64,000 nt of DNA from an uncultured Roseburia sp. GTDB taxonomy: Bacteria; Bacillota; Clostridia; Lachnospirales; Lachnospiraceae. Where the stretch lies: positions 58,634-122,633 of the forward strand of contig CANPGM010000004.1 of NCBI GenBank assembly GCA_947573605.1, written 5' to 3'. The position numbers and the translations under genes are program-made. Positions 1 to 14,160 of the stretch are shown here, piece after piece. Below the pieces are notes generated by a model. That model did no database searches and was not told the origin of the DNA. It worked only from the letters and a program-made list of their open reading frames with translations. How positions within the stretch are numbered: position 1 is the stretch's first letter; each line of letters begins with the position of its first letter.

Positions 1-974
1 AAGGTGGGCGTACGCACTCTCATTCTGTCTACAAACTTTGAACCGTTTGCTCTTACATAATAAAACGCTTCTCCTCTCGGCTGCTCCAGTCGAACATAAG
101 CTTCTCCATTCGGGAACCCCTTTACCGGAACCGAAATTTCCGTATCCGGTATCTTGGATACCGCCTGGCGAATAATCTCGATTGACTGAAAAAGTTCCGC
201 GATACGCACTTTACAGCGGGCAAAACTATCACATTCTTTACTGGTTATTACCTGAAAGTCAATTTCGTCATAAGCCGCATAACCTGTTTTTCTCATATCC
301 ACTTCAATACCGCTTGCACGCATCATCGGCCCTACCGCGCCGCGCCTGATCGCGTCCTCTTCTGTCAGGATTCCCACGCCCACAAGACGGCTCTTCACGG
401 TATAATCATCCAGAAAGGTCTGCGTCGTCTCGCGCAGCTCTTTTTCCATCCCGTCCAAAACAGCTACAAAATTCGAAAGCATCTCCGCCGGCATATCTTT
501 CAGTACGCCGCCGATTTTATTTACGGAAAAAATCACACGTCCGCCGGTAGCAATCTCAAACATATCGAGAATCTTTTCACGAAGCCTCCAGGACTGCATA
601 AACAGCGCTTCAAAACCGAACGCGTCCGCAAGCAGTCCCAGCCACAGCAAATGACTGTGAATCCGCGACATTTCCGCCCAAATCGTACGCAAAAACTCCG
701 CCCTTCTCGGAATCTGCACATTCATAATCTGCTCCACCGCCGAACAGTAGCCCATCCCATGCATAAAAGAACAGATTCCGCAGATTCGTTCCGTAACGTA
801 AACCATCTCGTTAAAATCTTTTTTCGCAACCAGACTTTCCAGTCCCCTGTGCACATATCCGATAGAGGGAATTGCCTCAATTACCAGCTCGTCCTCCAAA
901 ACCAAATCCAGATGAATCGGCTCAGGCAGAACCGGATGCTGCGGGCCAAACGGCACAATACTTCTCTTTGGCAT
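1..974 (-). CDS. echE: Ech-type [NiFe] hydrogenase large subunit (NuoD/EchE-like), C-terminus truncated by window edge
   Basis: Minus-strand reading from ATG at 974: MPKRSIVPFGPQHPVLPEPIHLDLVLEDE... with the L1 hydrogenase motif RICGICSFMH; open to the window edge. Confidence 0.85.
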   Translation of the reverse strand, partial: MPKRSIVPFGPQHPVLPEPIHLDLVLEDELVIEAIPSIGYVHRGLESLVAKKDFNEMVYVTERICGICSFMHGMGYCSAVEQIMNVQIPRRAEFLRTIWAEMSRIHSHLLWLGLLADAFGFEALFMQSWRLREKILDMFEIATGGRVIFSVNKIGGVLKDMPAEMLSNFVAVLDGMEKELRETTQTFLDDYTVKSRLVGVGILTEEDAIRRGAVGPMMRASGIEVDMRKTGYAAYDEIDFQVITSKECDSFARCKVRIAELFQSIEIIRQAVSKIPDTEISVPVKGFPNGEAYVRLEQPRGEAFYYVRANGSKFVDRMRVRTPT

Positions 975-1331
975 TTATCTGTCCTCCTTTTTCAGGAATG
1001 GGGTTTCCTCATTAATACGGTAAAGCTTATCATGATAATCTACTTTAATAAATTCCACGTTGAGACCGAACAGCTCCCGCATTTCGTTTTCATAGAGAAT
1101 TGCCGACTTGTAAACACGGGAAATACTTGGTACAGACTCTTCCTTACCTACAATCAGACGATAATTGCTGATCTCATAACCGGTGGCAAACGAATAGGTT
1201 ACTTCATAGTTGCCTTCCACAAAGGAACAGCAAATCTGTACCAGCCGCCACATATCGTTTTTCTTTTCCATAATAACCGGAAAAAGCTCTACCTGCTCGA
1301 TTTTATAGATATTTTTCTGAATTTCTTCCAT
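975..1331 (-). CDS. echD: Ech hydrogenase subunit D-like (NuoC/30 kDa family)
   Basis: 118 aa, ELFGLNVEF motif, position between small and large subunit genes. Confidence 0.75.
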   Translation of the reverse strand: MEEIQKNIYKIEQVELFPVIMEKKNDMWRLVQICCSFVEGNYEVTYSFATGYEISNYRLIVGKEESVPSISRVYKSAILYENEMRELFGLNVEFIKVDYHDKLYRINEETPFLKKEDR

Positions 1332-1780
1332 TATGATTTTGCCGCCCTCTCTTTCCGTTTCTTTTTGTCATGCTTTTCCTGAAACAGCGCAACCGCCTTC
1401 ACAACGCCGTCAATAATCGATTCCGGTCTTGCGGCGCAGCCCGGCACATAAATGTCTACCGGTATCACGGTATCTACTCCGCCTTTTATATTGTAGCATT
1501 CTTTAAAAATTCCGCCCGTGCAGGCGCAGGTACCGACTGCAACTACCACCTTCGGACCGGGCATCTGTTCGTAAATCTGTTTCACCACGTCCTCGTTCTG
1601 ACTGTTAATCCCGCCGGTAATCAGAAAAATATCGGCATGCATCGGATTCCCCGTATTGACGACGCCGAACCGCTCCACATCATACACCGGTGTCGTACAA
1701 GCCAGCACTTCAATATCGCATCCGTTACAGCTTGAACCGTCATAATGAAGAAGCCACGGTGATTTATGTATATTTTTCAT
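1331..1780 (-). CDS. echC: Ech hydrogenase small subunit (NuoB-like)
   Basis: MKNIHKSPWLLHYDGSSCNGCDIEVLA...; CxxC, GTCACTGG and PGCAARPE Fe-S motifs; start moved from 1846 to 1780. Confidence 0.85.
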   Translation of the reverse strand: MKNIHKSPWLLHYDGSSCNGCDIEVLACTTPVYDVERFGVVNTGNPMHADIFLITGGINSQNEDVVKQIYEQMPGPKVVVAVGTCACTGGIFKECYNIKGGVDTVIPVDIYVPGCAARPESIIDGVVKAVALFQEKHDKKKRKERAAKS

Positions 1781-2046
1781 ATTTTCCTCATTTCTGTGCT
1801 GCTTTTCGCGCATAACGAGTTTGTGGCAAGCAGCGCGCAGACACAAATCTCGCGATTGAAAATTTTAATTTTCAATCTTGCCTCATTTCTGCCGCTTTCG
1901 CAGCCTTTCCTATGCCCCTGGTAAAGCTTTCACACCATCCAATCGAGAGGAAGAATGCCTGCATTTTGGCATTCTTGCGTGTGAAGCTTTAGAAGTTTTC
2001 AGCAAAACAGCCTCTGCTGTGAGCTTTAAAACTTCTCTTCACACTT
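1781..2046 (-). repeat. Structured intergenic mosaic between echB and echC (several consecutive hairpins plus ~95-bp composite element)
   Basis: Minus strand: GAAGTTTTAAAGC..GAAAACTTC, AAGAATGCC..GGCATTCTT, GCTGCGAAAGCGGC, ATTGAAAATT..AATTTTCAAT inverted repeats. Confidence 0.6.
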
Positions 2047-2928
2047 TTAGCGTTTAATCAGCTCCAGAATAAACAGATTCAGGCCGCCTGTTACAATTGT
2101 AACACCCCAGGCCATCTTTAACATCATCTGCCATTTCACACGCGCCGATGTATTGTCAATTAATATTTCCAGAAAGAAGACAACCAGCACCGCGGCAATT
2201 GCCCCAATAAAACTGAGCGGATTCGCCGTCACAAAAAACAGACCGATTACGCCGAACAGAAAAATATTTTCATACCATTCCGTCACTGTCGTTAAGGCAT
2301 ATTCCACGCCGACCATTTCCGTCGTTACACCCTTGACCACTTCCTGATGCGCATGATGCGTCGTACTTAAATCAAACGGCGATTTCCTCAGCTTAATTGA
2401 AAGGACAAATACAAAACCTGCAAAAAAGCCGGGCGCATATAATATAATCGGCGTAGTCCCCTCAATAATATCGCTCACCTGAAACGTTCCTGCCGCCAGA
2501 TAAAATCCGACCGCCGTAAGTAAAATCATCGGTTCATATGCCATCATCTGCGCCATCTCACGGTGCGTTCCGATCGTAGAAAACGGCGAATGCGTCGAGG
2601 TGGACGCCAAAATTAAAAACATTTCCGCCGTCGACAACGAGAAAAAGCACAACAGCATATCAAAACCGCCGAAAAACAGCACTCCCGACATGATGACAAA
2701 AAACAAATACGACATCACCATCAATAACTGAAACCGATTGACGGATAAAAGCTGTTTCTGCGTCAGCTTTGCGACGTCGTAAAAAGGCTGTAAAATAGAG
2801 GGGCCTTTTCTGCCCTGCATTCTTGCAGAGATTTTCCGGTCAAGCCCGTCAAGCAGTCCTCCGAGCAGGGGAGCCGCCACAATATAAAGCGCCATACAAA
2901 TGACTCTGATTCCAAACTCGTTAAGCAT
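2047..2928 (-). CDS. echB: Ech hydrogenase membrane subunit B (NuoH-like)
   Basis: Start MLNEFGIRVICMALYIV...; GLDRKISARMQGRKGPSILQPFYD motif of NuoH/EchB. Confidence 0.85.
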   Translation of the reverse strand: MLNEFGIRVICMALYIVAAPLLGGLLDGLDRKISARMQGRKGPSILQPFYDVAKLTQKQLLSVNRFQLLMVMSYLFFVIMSGVLFFGGFDMLLCFFSLSTAEMFLILASTSTHSPFSTIGTHREMAQMMAYEPMILLTAVGFYLAAGTFQVSDIIEGTTPIILYAPGFFAGFVFVLSIKLRKSPFDLSTTHHAHQEVVKGVTTEMVGVEYALTTVTEWYENIFLFGVIGLFFVTANPLSFIGAIAAVLVVFFLEILIDNTSARVKWQMMLKMAWGVTIVTGGLNLFILELIKR

Positions 2929-4834
2929 GAACGGCACCTCCCACAATTACGCATAAAAATATCAGTAATATCAACGCCCCGATTGCAACTGCCGGGCGAA
3001 ACAGCTTGTCCTCGCCAAACCAGTTTGTCATATACCAGTTCGAAATCTGAAGCTCCTTCGAATCCCCCTGAGAATCCACAAACCGTTTGTTGTCCCCGGT
3101 ATTTGCTCCGCCCATATAAACCATTACCGTTTTGTCCTTTCTGTTTCTCGTAAGCAGATAGTTGACGGACGGCACTACGAAAATCGCGCAAATCATAATA
3201 ACCATAATCGCAATATTTCCTTCCGAAATAACGGGACTTGCGCTTCCGTACATATCGTTCATCAAAGGCTCAATGACATATTTCGACAAAAACGGGAAAC
3301 CAACGCACAAAAGAATCAGAAAAATCGCATGAAAATACATGGAGACATATTCGTTTCGCTGTGTAACGTCTTTTCCTCTGGATTCGTGAATCCCTAAAAT
3401 TTTCGCAAACCATTTTGTCCAGTAAAACATTGTTGTAGCGCTTCCGAAAACGATAAATAATACCATAAGCGCACTTGGCGCATCGACAAACGCCTTTAAC
3501 GCCGCCCATTTGGAAATCAGCATACCAAACGGAGCCAAAAACATTCCGGCAATTCCAACCATTAAAATAAACGCAAGCTTCGGATAGCGAACTGCCAGCC
3601 CCTCCATATCCTCAATATCGCGGCTGCCCGTCGTATTTTCTATCGCGCCGACGCACTGGAACAGCATTGATTTTGAAACCGCATGAAAAATAACCAGAAA
3701 CACAGCCGCCCAGATGGTTTCCTGATAACCGGCTCCCGCGCAGGCTACAATCAGGCCAAGATTCGATATGGTCGAATACGCAAGAACCTTTTTTCCGTCG
3801 CTTTGCGAGATAGCAAGGCAGGAAGCCACCAAAAACGTAAATCCGCCGCAGAGATATACCATCTGTCCGACGTAATTTCCATTCATGGCAATTGCCAGCC
3901 GGATCAGAAGATAAACGCCCGCTTTTACCATCGTCGCACTGTGCAGAAGAGCGGAAGACGGCGTCGGAGCGGCCATCGCGCCCAGCAGCCAGCCGGAAAA
4001 CGGAAACTGCGCCGATTTCGTAAGCGCTGCAAACGCAAGCATTCCGACCGGTATCAAAAGTCCCGCTTCCTTGCCGAAATCAATCACATCATATAAGTTC
4101 ACCGTATGTTCCGCGTAAACCGCATACGTTATTGCCACCGCAATGCCCAATCCGCCAAGCAGGTTCATCCAGAGTGCGCCGAATGAGTTGTTTACCGCTT
4201 CTTCGGTCCGCGTATATCCGATCAGCAAAAACGAACATACGCTTGTAATTTCCCAGAAAAAATAAAGCCATATCAGATTCATGGAAAATACAAGACCAAA
4301 CATCGCTCCGTAAAATACAAATATCATAGAAAGGAAAAAGTTACTGCGGTCCGCAAACTCCTTATGGTGGATATGGTAGCCCCGCATATAACCTACCGCA
4401 TAAATCCCGATTGCAACTCCGATAATACCGATAATCAATATCATAATAAACGTCAGCCAGTCAATCCGGATATGATGCGCATTGACCGCCTCCGGTCCGA
4501 ACAATTCCGTCCAGATCACAAGACAGGTCTGTATCACAGAAAGCAGAGAAATAACTGTCTTCCGATGCTTCACTGAAAGATAGATAATCAAAAACATCAG
4601 AAATACATCCCCTGCCAGTATTGCCTTATCAAAAATTTCCGTAAAAGGCAGATCAAACGTAAGTACTTCACCGCCGCGCGCATACCACAGACCCGCCGTA
4701 AAAACAGCGAGAGCCGCTATGACAAAACCGCATAAGTAAACGGCATAACCCCGTATCCTGTCATGCTTTATGACAGCCGGGAGCAGCGCCATTAGAAACG
4801 GCAGGCATATCAGTACTGTAACCAATTTATCCAT
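2921..4834 (-). CDS. echA: Ech hydrogenase membrane subunit A (NuoL/antiporter-like)
   Basis: MDKLVTVLICLPFLMALLP...; NuoL core FFFWEITSVCSFLLIGY and MAAPTPSSALLHSATMVKAGVYL. Confidence 0.85.
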   Translation of the reverse strand: MDKLVTVLICLPFLMALLPAVIKHDRIRGYAVYLCGFVIAALAVFTAGLWYARGGEVLTFDLPFTEIFDKAILAGDVFLMFLIIYLSVKHRKTVISLLSVIQTCLVIWTELFGPEAVNAHHIRIDWLTFIMILIIGIIGVAIGIYAVGYMRGYHIHHKEFADRSNFFLSMIFVFYGAMFGLVFSMNLIWLYFFWEITSVCSFLLIGYTRTEEAVNNSFGALWMNLLGGLGIAVAITYAVYAEHTVNLYDVIDFGKEAGLLIPVGMLAFAALTKSAQFPFSGWLLGAMAAPTPSSALLHSATMVKAGVYLLIRLAIAMNGNYVGQMVYLCGGFTFLVASCLAISQSDGKKVLAYSTISNLGLIVACAGAGYQETIWAAVFLVIFHAVSKSMLFQCVGAIENTTGSRDIEDMEGLAVRYPKLAFILMVGIAGMFLAPFGMLISKWAALKAFVDAPSALMVLFIVFGSATTMFYWTKWFAKILGIHESRGKDVTQRNEYVSMYFHAIFLILLCVGFPFLSKYVIEPLMNDMYGSASPVISEGNIAIMVIMICAIFVVPSVNYLLTRNRKDKTVMVYMGGANTGDNKRFVDSQGDSKELQISNWYMTNWFGEDKLFRPAVAIGALILLIFLCVIVGGAVHA

Positions 4835-5007
4835 TGTAAAAAATCCTCCTCGAAAAATTTTCCCACATACTGTTATACCACTAATTTTAGAAATTGTTAA
4901 TCTTTTTTTTAGAAATATTTTGGTATTATTTTCCTGGTTGGATTCGATTGTCAAAAAGGAATCCCGTTTTTAAAATCGGGCTCTTACGCCCTGTTTTTCA
5001 CATAAAA

Positions 5008-5042
5008 AGACAGACGAAATGGCGGTCCATTTTCGCCTGTCT
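5008..5042 (-). terminator. Rho-independent terminator of the atp operon
   Basis: Minus strand AGACAGGCGAAAATGG-ACCG-CCATTTCGTCTGTCT followed by TTTTTATG. Confidence 0.8.
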
Positions 5043-5101
5043 GATACCCGGTGTTACGTCACGTTTCTGTTTGTGATTTCGTTTCCCGTAGTATGTTTTG
5101 T

Positions 5102-5518
5102 TTATTTCGCAATATCAATACGAATCAAAGCCTTGCGAAGCGCAAATTCGGCGCGCTTTATGTCTGTTTCTCCTGTTTTATGAGAAAGACGTTCCTCTGC
5201 GCGCTGCCTGGCCGCTTCCGCACGTCCTTTGTCGATTTCATCCGGCCATTCCGCAATCTCTGCAAGAAGAGTTACTTTTTCCGGCAGAATTTCCGCGAAG
5301 CCGGAATGCACTGCCGCGATTACATCATCTTCTCCGTCTTTGTGAATCTTTACGATCCCCGGAGCCAGTACCGTAGTAAGCGGTATATGACGTTTATACA
5401 CACCCAGTTCACCGGCAGCCGTATTAAACTCAATCATCGTCGCTTCGCCTCTGTAAAAAACGCGGTCCGGCGTAATGATTTCCACCTCAAAAATCCTGCT
5501 TTCGTCTGCCATACTCAT
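5102..5518 (-). CDS. atpC: F-type ATP synthase subunit epsilon
   Basis: ITPDRVFYRGEATMIEFNTAAGELGVYKRHIPL; gene order. Confidence 0.93.
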   Translation of the reverse strand: MSMADESRIFEVEIITPDRVFYRGEATMIEFNTAAGELGVYKRHIPLTTVLAPGIVKIHKDGEDDVIAAVHSGFAEILPEKVTLLAEIAEWPDEIDKGRAEAARQRAEERLSHKTGETDIKRAEFALRKALIRIDIAK

Positions 5519-5530
5519 CCTCCATCCCGA

Positions 5531-6979
<1,449 letters not shown>

Positions 6980-7115
6980 TCATTACTGCGCCGCTTTAAT
7001 CGCTCGGCTTTGCCGAGACTATGCGCATTGACGAGATTATGGCAGGCGACGCGCAGGCACAAATCCTGCGATTGAGAACATTCCTGACTTTGAATCTTCC
7101 ATCTTATCTCCCAAA

Positions 7116-7976
7116 TCAGGAGATAGCCGCCGCGCCGGCTATAATCTCGGTTAATTCCTGAGTAATAGAGCCCTGACGCGCTCTATTGTATTTCAGAGTC
7201 AGATCACTGATCATTTCTTCCGCATTGCTGGTAGCAGAATCCATCGCCTGCATTCTTGCCCCGTTTTCACTGGCAACCGCTTCGACTAATGCGCCGTAAA
7301 AGAGACTGGTAATGTACTTCGGAATAATCGTATCAAGCGCTTCCTCTTCATTCGGCTCATAATTCATCAGCACGTTTGAGCCGGCCGCCTGCTCCATTTC
7401 ATTTTCGTCAAATTCTATCGGAAGCAGCTTCATTAATTTCGGCTCATGACTGACCGTATTTTTAAAATGAGTATACGCGAGATAAATCTCTCCGATTTCT
7501 CCGTTTGTATAGGCGTCAAGTACTGTTTTACAAAGTGCAGCCGCGTTTTCATAGGCCGGGGATTCAATCATACCGGACTCGTCGGCCTTAATGGAATATC
7601 CGCGTCTTGACAGCGCTTCATGTCCCTTGCTGCCGATCGCATAAATTTCCACGTCCTCTTTTAAAAGTCCGCTTGCGGTCACTGTTTTTACCACATTAGA
7701 GTTGTAGCCTCCGGCAAGTCCGCGGTTCGATGTAATCACCACAACAGCTTTCTTATCCGATCCTCCTGCTTTTAAGTACGGATGGTCTACATTACCCGAC
7801 TTCGCCAGCATGGAAGTAACCGTCTGATACATATAATTAAAATATGGATTCGTCTGCTCCGCCCTGTTTTTTGCTTTCTGCAATTTTACGGTGGAAACAA
7901 GCTTCATGGCTTTTGTGATCTGCTGCGTACTCTGTATGCTGCCTTTTCTTCTTTTTATGTCCCTCATCGAGGCCAT
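7116..7976 (-). CDS. atpG: F-type ATP synthase subunit gamma
   Basis: MASMRDIKRRKGSIQSTQQITKAMKLVSTVKLQKAK. Confidence 0.95.
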   Translation of the reverse strand: MASMRDIKRRKGSIQSTQQITKAMKLVSTVKLQKAKNRAEQTNPYFNYMYQTVTSMLAKSGNVDHPYLKAGGSDKKAVVVITSNRGLAGGYNSNVVKTVTASGLLKEDVEIYAIGSKGHEALSRRGYSIKADESGMIESPAYENAAALCKTVLDAYTNGEIGEIYLAYTHFKNTVSHEPKLMKLLPIEFDENEMEQAAGSNVLMNYEPNEEEALDTIIPKYITSLFYGALVEAVASENGARMQAMDSATSNAEEMISDLTLKYNRARQGSITQELTEIIAGAAAIS

Positions 7977-8032
7977 AAGAAAACCTCCTTCTGCCGCAAT
8001 CCTGCGGCCGCGAAATCACATGGCAAATCTGC

Positions 8033-10091
<2,059 letters not shown>

Positions 10092-10104
<13 letters not shown>

Positions 10105-10607
10105 GTCGAATCACCCATTTCTTTCAATGTCTGTTCTACCAGCGTATCCTGAATTGCCGTATCAATTTTAGCTGCAACTACTTTTGCTGCCATCATGGAT
10201 GCAACGGCTATCATTTCCTGTTTTACCTCATCCATCGCGCGCTTCTTTGAAAGCTCTGCTTCCTCGTTTGCTCTCTGGATAATACGGGCAGCCTCTTCCT
10301 TTGCCTCGTTTTCAATGCGGGACGCATTTTTCTGCGCCTTTCCACGGGCTTCGCTTAAAATATGCTCTGCTTCCTTTTCTATATCCTTCAGTTTTCCTTC
10401 ATATTCTGCTTTTAATGCGGCCGCGTCCTTCTTATCCGCATTTGCGGTATCGATATCGGACGCTATTTTATCCTGTCTGTCCTTTAACATCTTACGTACC
10501 GGATTAAACAGCAGATAAGACATGGCAAGGAACAGGAAAAATACCGCGATTGCAATCAGCAGCGTATCAAAGAGGAGCTGAGGGTCAAGACCAAAAAGAA
10601 ATTCCAT
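10092..10607 (-). CDS. atpF: F-type ATP synthase subunit b
   Basis: N-terminal TM plus long charged helix; gene order. Confidence 0.92.
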
Positions 10608-10645
10608 CTTCTACCACTGGCCTCCCTTCCGAGTTTTATTGTTTT

Positions 10646-11667
<1,022 letters not shown>

Positions 11668-11679
11668 AATTTCACCTCC

Positions 11680-12114
11680 TTATGTGATTTCATTATTTTC
11701 ATTGTCCGAAGACTCATCACCTCTTCCTTGTATTTTTAGTATCGTTTTATGTGTAAAAGGCTGTAAGTAAGCGGCTACTTTTAAGCCTAATACTCCCGCA
11801 AACGCACTGTAAAGATTCCCCAGGTTAAATTTCATCATTACAAAGAAAACAAACACAACTACTGCATAGCGCAGTATCGATTTCGCTATAATCTTTGCCT
11901 GCGCTTTTTCCTGGCCGTAAATATCCACCGCATCGCAGAGAACGGCCGCTATATTGACCGCCATCCCGCATGCTAAGAGGATTCCAATCAGCAGCCCGGT
12001 CGAAAAACGAAGTTTGTCGGATACAAACCAGACGCCAATAAGCTCAATCATAATACCATATACAATAATTCCCAGAATCAGCTCCGGCAATGCATTATTT
12101 AATCTTCTTAACAT
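11680..12114 (-). CDS. atpI: ATP synthase subunit I-like membrane protein
   Basis: Four predicted TM, located directly upstream of atpB. Confidence 0.7.
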   Translation of the reverse strand: MLRRLNNALPELILGIIVYGIMIELIGVWFVSDKLRFSTGLLIGILLACGMAVNIAAVLCDAVDIYGQEKAQAKIIAKSILRYAVVVFVFFVMMKFNLGNLYSAFAGVLGLKVAAYLQPFTHKTILKIQGRGDESSDNENNEIT

Positions 12115-12346
12115 CCTTTTCTTTCCTGCCGTCTCCCAGACCGTAGATCTTTTTTGCCATTTTATAGATATTGGTAAACCCCGCCAGCGCCCCGACGAGA
12201 AACAGCGGCACGGTGATAATGGGTATGTCGTATTTCTTTCCCAGCCATACGCCTAACATCGTGCAAAGACAGATCGGAACAATCATGTTCAGTCCGAACT
12301 GCAAAATTAAAGTCAGGGACGACAATACTTTTCTCCGGTTCTTCAT
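12095..12346 (-). CDS. AtpZ/AtpI-family small membrane protein
   Basis: Two TM, GLNMIVPICLCTMLGVWLGKKYDI...GALAGFTNIYK. Confidence 0.7.
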   Translation of the reverse strand: MKNRRKVLSSLTLILQFGLNMIVPICLCTMLGVWLGKKYDIPIITVPLFLVGALAGFTNIYKMAKKIYGLGDGRKEKDVKKIK

Positions 12347-12461
12347 TTTGCTACCCCGTACAAATCACTATACTTTTCCATTATATCATTTTTCTATCTT
12401 TTGTCCATAAAATAATGCGTAACGCCGTAACTATTTATGCAACTTTTCCCCGTTTCCTTTT

Positions 12462-12947
12462 CTACAATGTGATTCCGATTTCCCGCCCCGTATGTTCATA
12501 CTGCTGCAAAACCACGCCCGCCGAACGCAGCATTCGTTTAGAAGCAATGACGGGAGGCGTTCCGTCATATTTGTCGCTGTCGTATACGATCCGTTTAATC
12601 CCCGACTGAATAATCGCTTTCGCGCATTCGTTGCACGGAAACAGCGACACATAAATAGTCGCTCCTTCCAGGCTGCCTCCCCGATAATTTAAAATGGCGT
12701 TGAGTTCACTGTGGGTAGTATACAAATATTTGTTCTCCAGCGGACCGCCGTCTCTCTCCCACGGATATTCGTCGTCCGAACATCCGATCGGAAGTCCGTT
12801 ATAGCCCATTGACAAAATTTTATGATCGGAACTTACAATACATGCCCCCACCTGTGTATTCGGGTCTTTAGACCGCATACCGCTAAGCTTCGCAACTCCC
12901 ATAAAATACTCGTCCCAGCTGATATAATCCTCTCGTTTTCCGCCCAT
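12462..12947 (-). CDS. dCMP/cytidine deaminase family (ComEB-like)
   Basis: HSELNAIL and PCNECAKAI zinc motifs. Confidence 0.85.
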   Translation of the reverse strand: MGGKREDYISWDEYFMGVAKLSGMRSKDPNTQVGACIVSSDHKILSMGYNGLPIGCSDDEYPWERDGGPLENKYLYTTHSELNAILNYRGGSLEGATIYVSLFPCNECAKAIIQSGIKRIVYDSDKYDGTPPVIASKRMLRSAGVVLQQYEHTGREIGITL

Positions 12948-12958
12948 ATCCCCCTCAT

Positions 12959-13588
12959 CTATTTCGTTCCGAAAATACGGTCGCCTGCATCTCCCAGTCC
13001 CGGAACGATGTATCCGTGATCGTTTAAATGGTCATCTAACGCTCCGATGTAAATATCCACGTCGCCATGCGTCTCCTGCATTTTCTTCACGCCTTCGGGC
13101 GCGGCGATAATACACATCAGGTGAATGCTCTTTACTCCCTTTTCCTTTAACATCTGAATTGCCGCAATCGCGGAACCACCGGTGGCAAGCATCGGGTCTA
13201 CGACAAATACCTCACGATTTGCGCAGTCCTCCGGCAGCTTGCAATAATATTCCACCGGCTCTAATGTCGCGGGATCACGATACAATCCGATATGGCCTAC
13301 TTTCGCAGCGGGTATCATGGTCAGCATACCGTCTACCATTCCGAGACCCGCGCGCAGAATCGGCACAACCGCAAGCTTTTTTCCTTTTAACTCCTTCACG
13401 GTCGTACGACAGATCGGCGTATCAACTTCTACATCCGTAAGCTTTAAATCACGGGTTGCCTCGTAACATTCCATCATGGCAATTTCACTGACCAGCGTAC
13501 GAAAATCCTTTGAGCCGGTTTCCGCTCTGCGGAGCAGCCCTATCTTATGCTGAATCAACGGATGATCCATAACTACTATTTTTGACAT
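12959..13588 (-). CDS. upp: Uracil phosphoribosyltransferase
   Basis: [27 protein letters not shown] motif; [17 protein letters not shown]-terminus. Confidence 0.95.
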   Translation of the reverse strand: MSKIVVMDHPLIQHKIGLLRRAETGSKDFRTLVSEIAMMECYEATRDLKLTDVEVDTPICRTTVKELKGKKLAVVPILRAGLGMVDGMLTMIPAAKVGHIGLYRDPATLEPVEYYCKLPEDCANREVFVVDPMLATGGSAIAAIQMLKEKGVKSIHLMCIIAAPEGVKKMQETHGDVDIYIGALDDHLNDHGYIVPGLGDAGDRIFGTK

Positions 13589-13653
13589 TGTTTTTCTCCT
13601 TCCGGGAACGTCATATTTCGTTTTATTCCGCCCTTCGTATCACGTCTGATTAT

Positions 13654-14145
13654 TTATGCTTCATTCAGAAGATTCACCAATTTATAAATGGATTTCTTCA
13701 TCGTTTCATAACACAGCCCGTACGACTGCAGCGTTCCTCCGTACGGATCCAGTATCTCCAGCTCGTCGCCTACCAGCTCTGTTAATACAAAAAGATTCTC
13801 CGGTATGACACTTCCGTATTTCTCCAGAATTTTTTCCAACTGTGTACGCTCCATCACCAGTACCAGCGTATCCTCCGTAAAATCTTCCTCTGATAATTGT
13901 GTGGAAGAAAAGTCCTCCATTGAAATTCCGTTGCTTTTCATCACAGCTTCCGCCTTCTGATTCAACGGTTCCGGAAAAAGTACTACAAGTCCTCTGCTTT
14001 CAATTGTTGCCGGATGTTTTAACGTATATTCACTTAAGATTCCCGCCGCCATCGGCTCACGGCAGGTTCCGCTTTCCGCTACAAATAGTATCCTGTTAAA
14101 CTGCCTCATAAAATACCCAGCCTTTCTTTTCTTAAGGTCTTCCAT
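13654..14145 (-). CDS. Low-molecular-weight phosphatase (LMW-PTP/YwlE) homologue lacking the catalytic Cys
   Basis: ILFVAESGTCREPMAAGIL in place of FVCTGNTCRSPMA; DPYGG general-acid loop kept. Confidence 0.7.
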   Translation of the reverse strand: MEDLKKRKAGYFMRQFNRILFVAESGTCREPMAAGILSEYTLKHPATIESRGLVVLFPEPLNQKAEAVMKSNGISMEDFSSTQLSEEDFTEDTLVLVMERTQLEKILEKYGSVIPENLFVLTELVGDELEILDPYGGTLQSYGLCYETMKKSIYKLVNLLNEA

Positions 14146-14160
14146 GCGGCAAAATAAGGC

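Noticed and set aside
651-1382. Plus-strand 243-aa ORF
   Set aside because: Antisense to echE/echD, no recognisable domain, composition typical of shadow ORFs
1370-1735. Plus-strand 121-aa ORF
   Set aside because: Antisense to echC; conserved Fe-S motifs are on the minus strand
10195-10518. Plus-strand Ser/Ala-rich ORF
   Set aside because: Shadow of atpF codon bias
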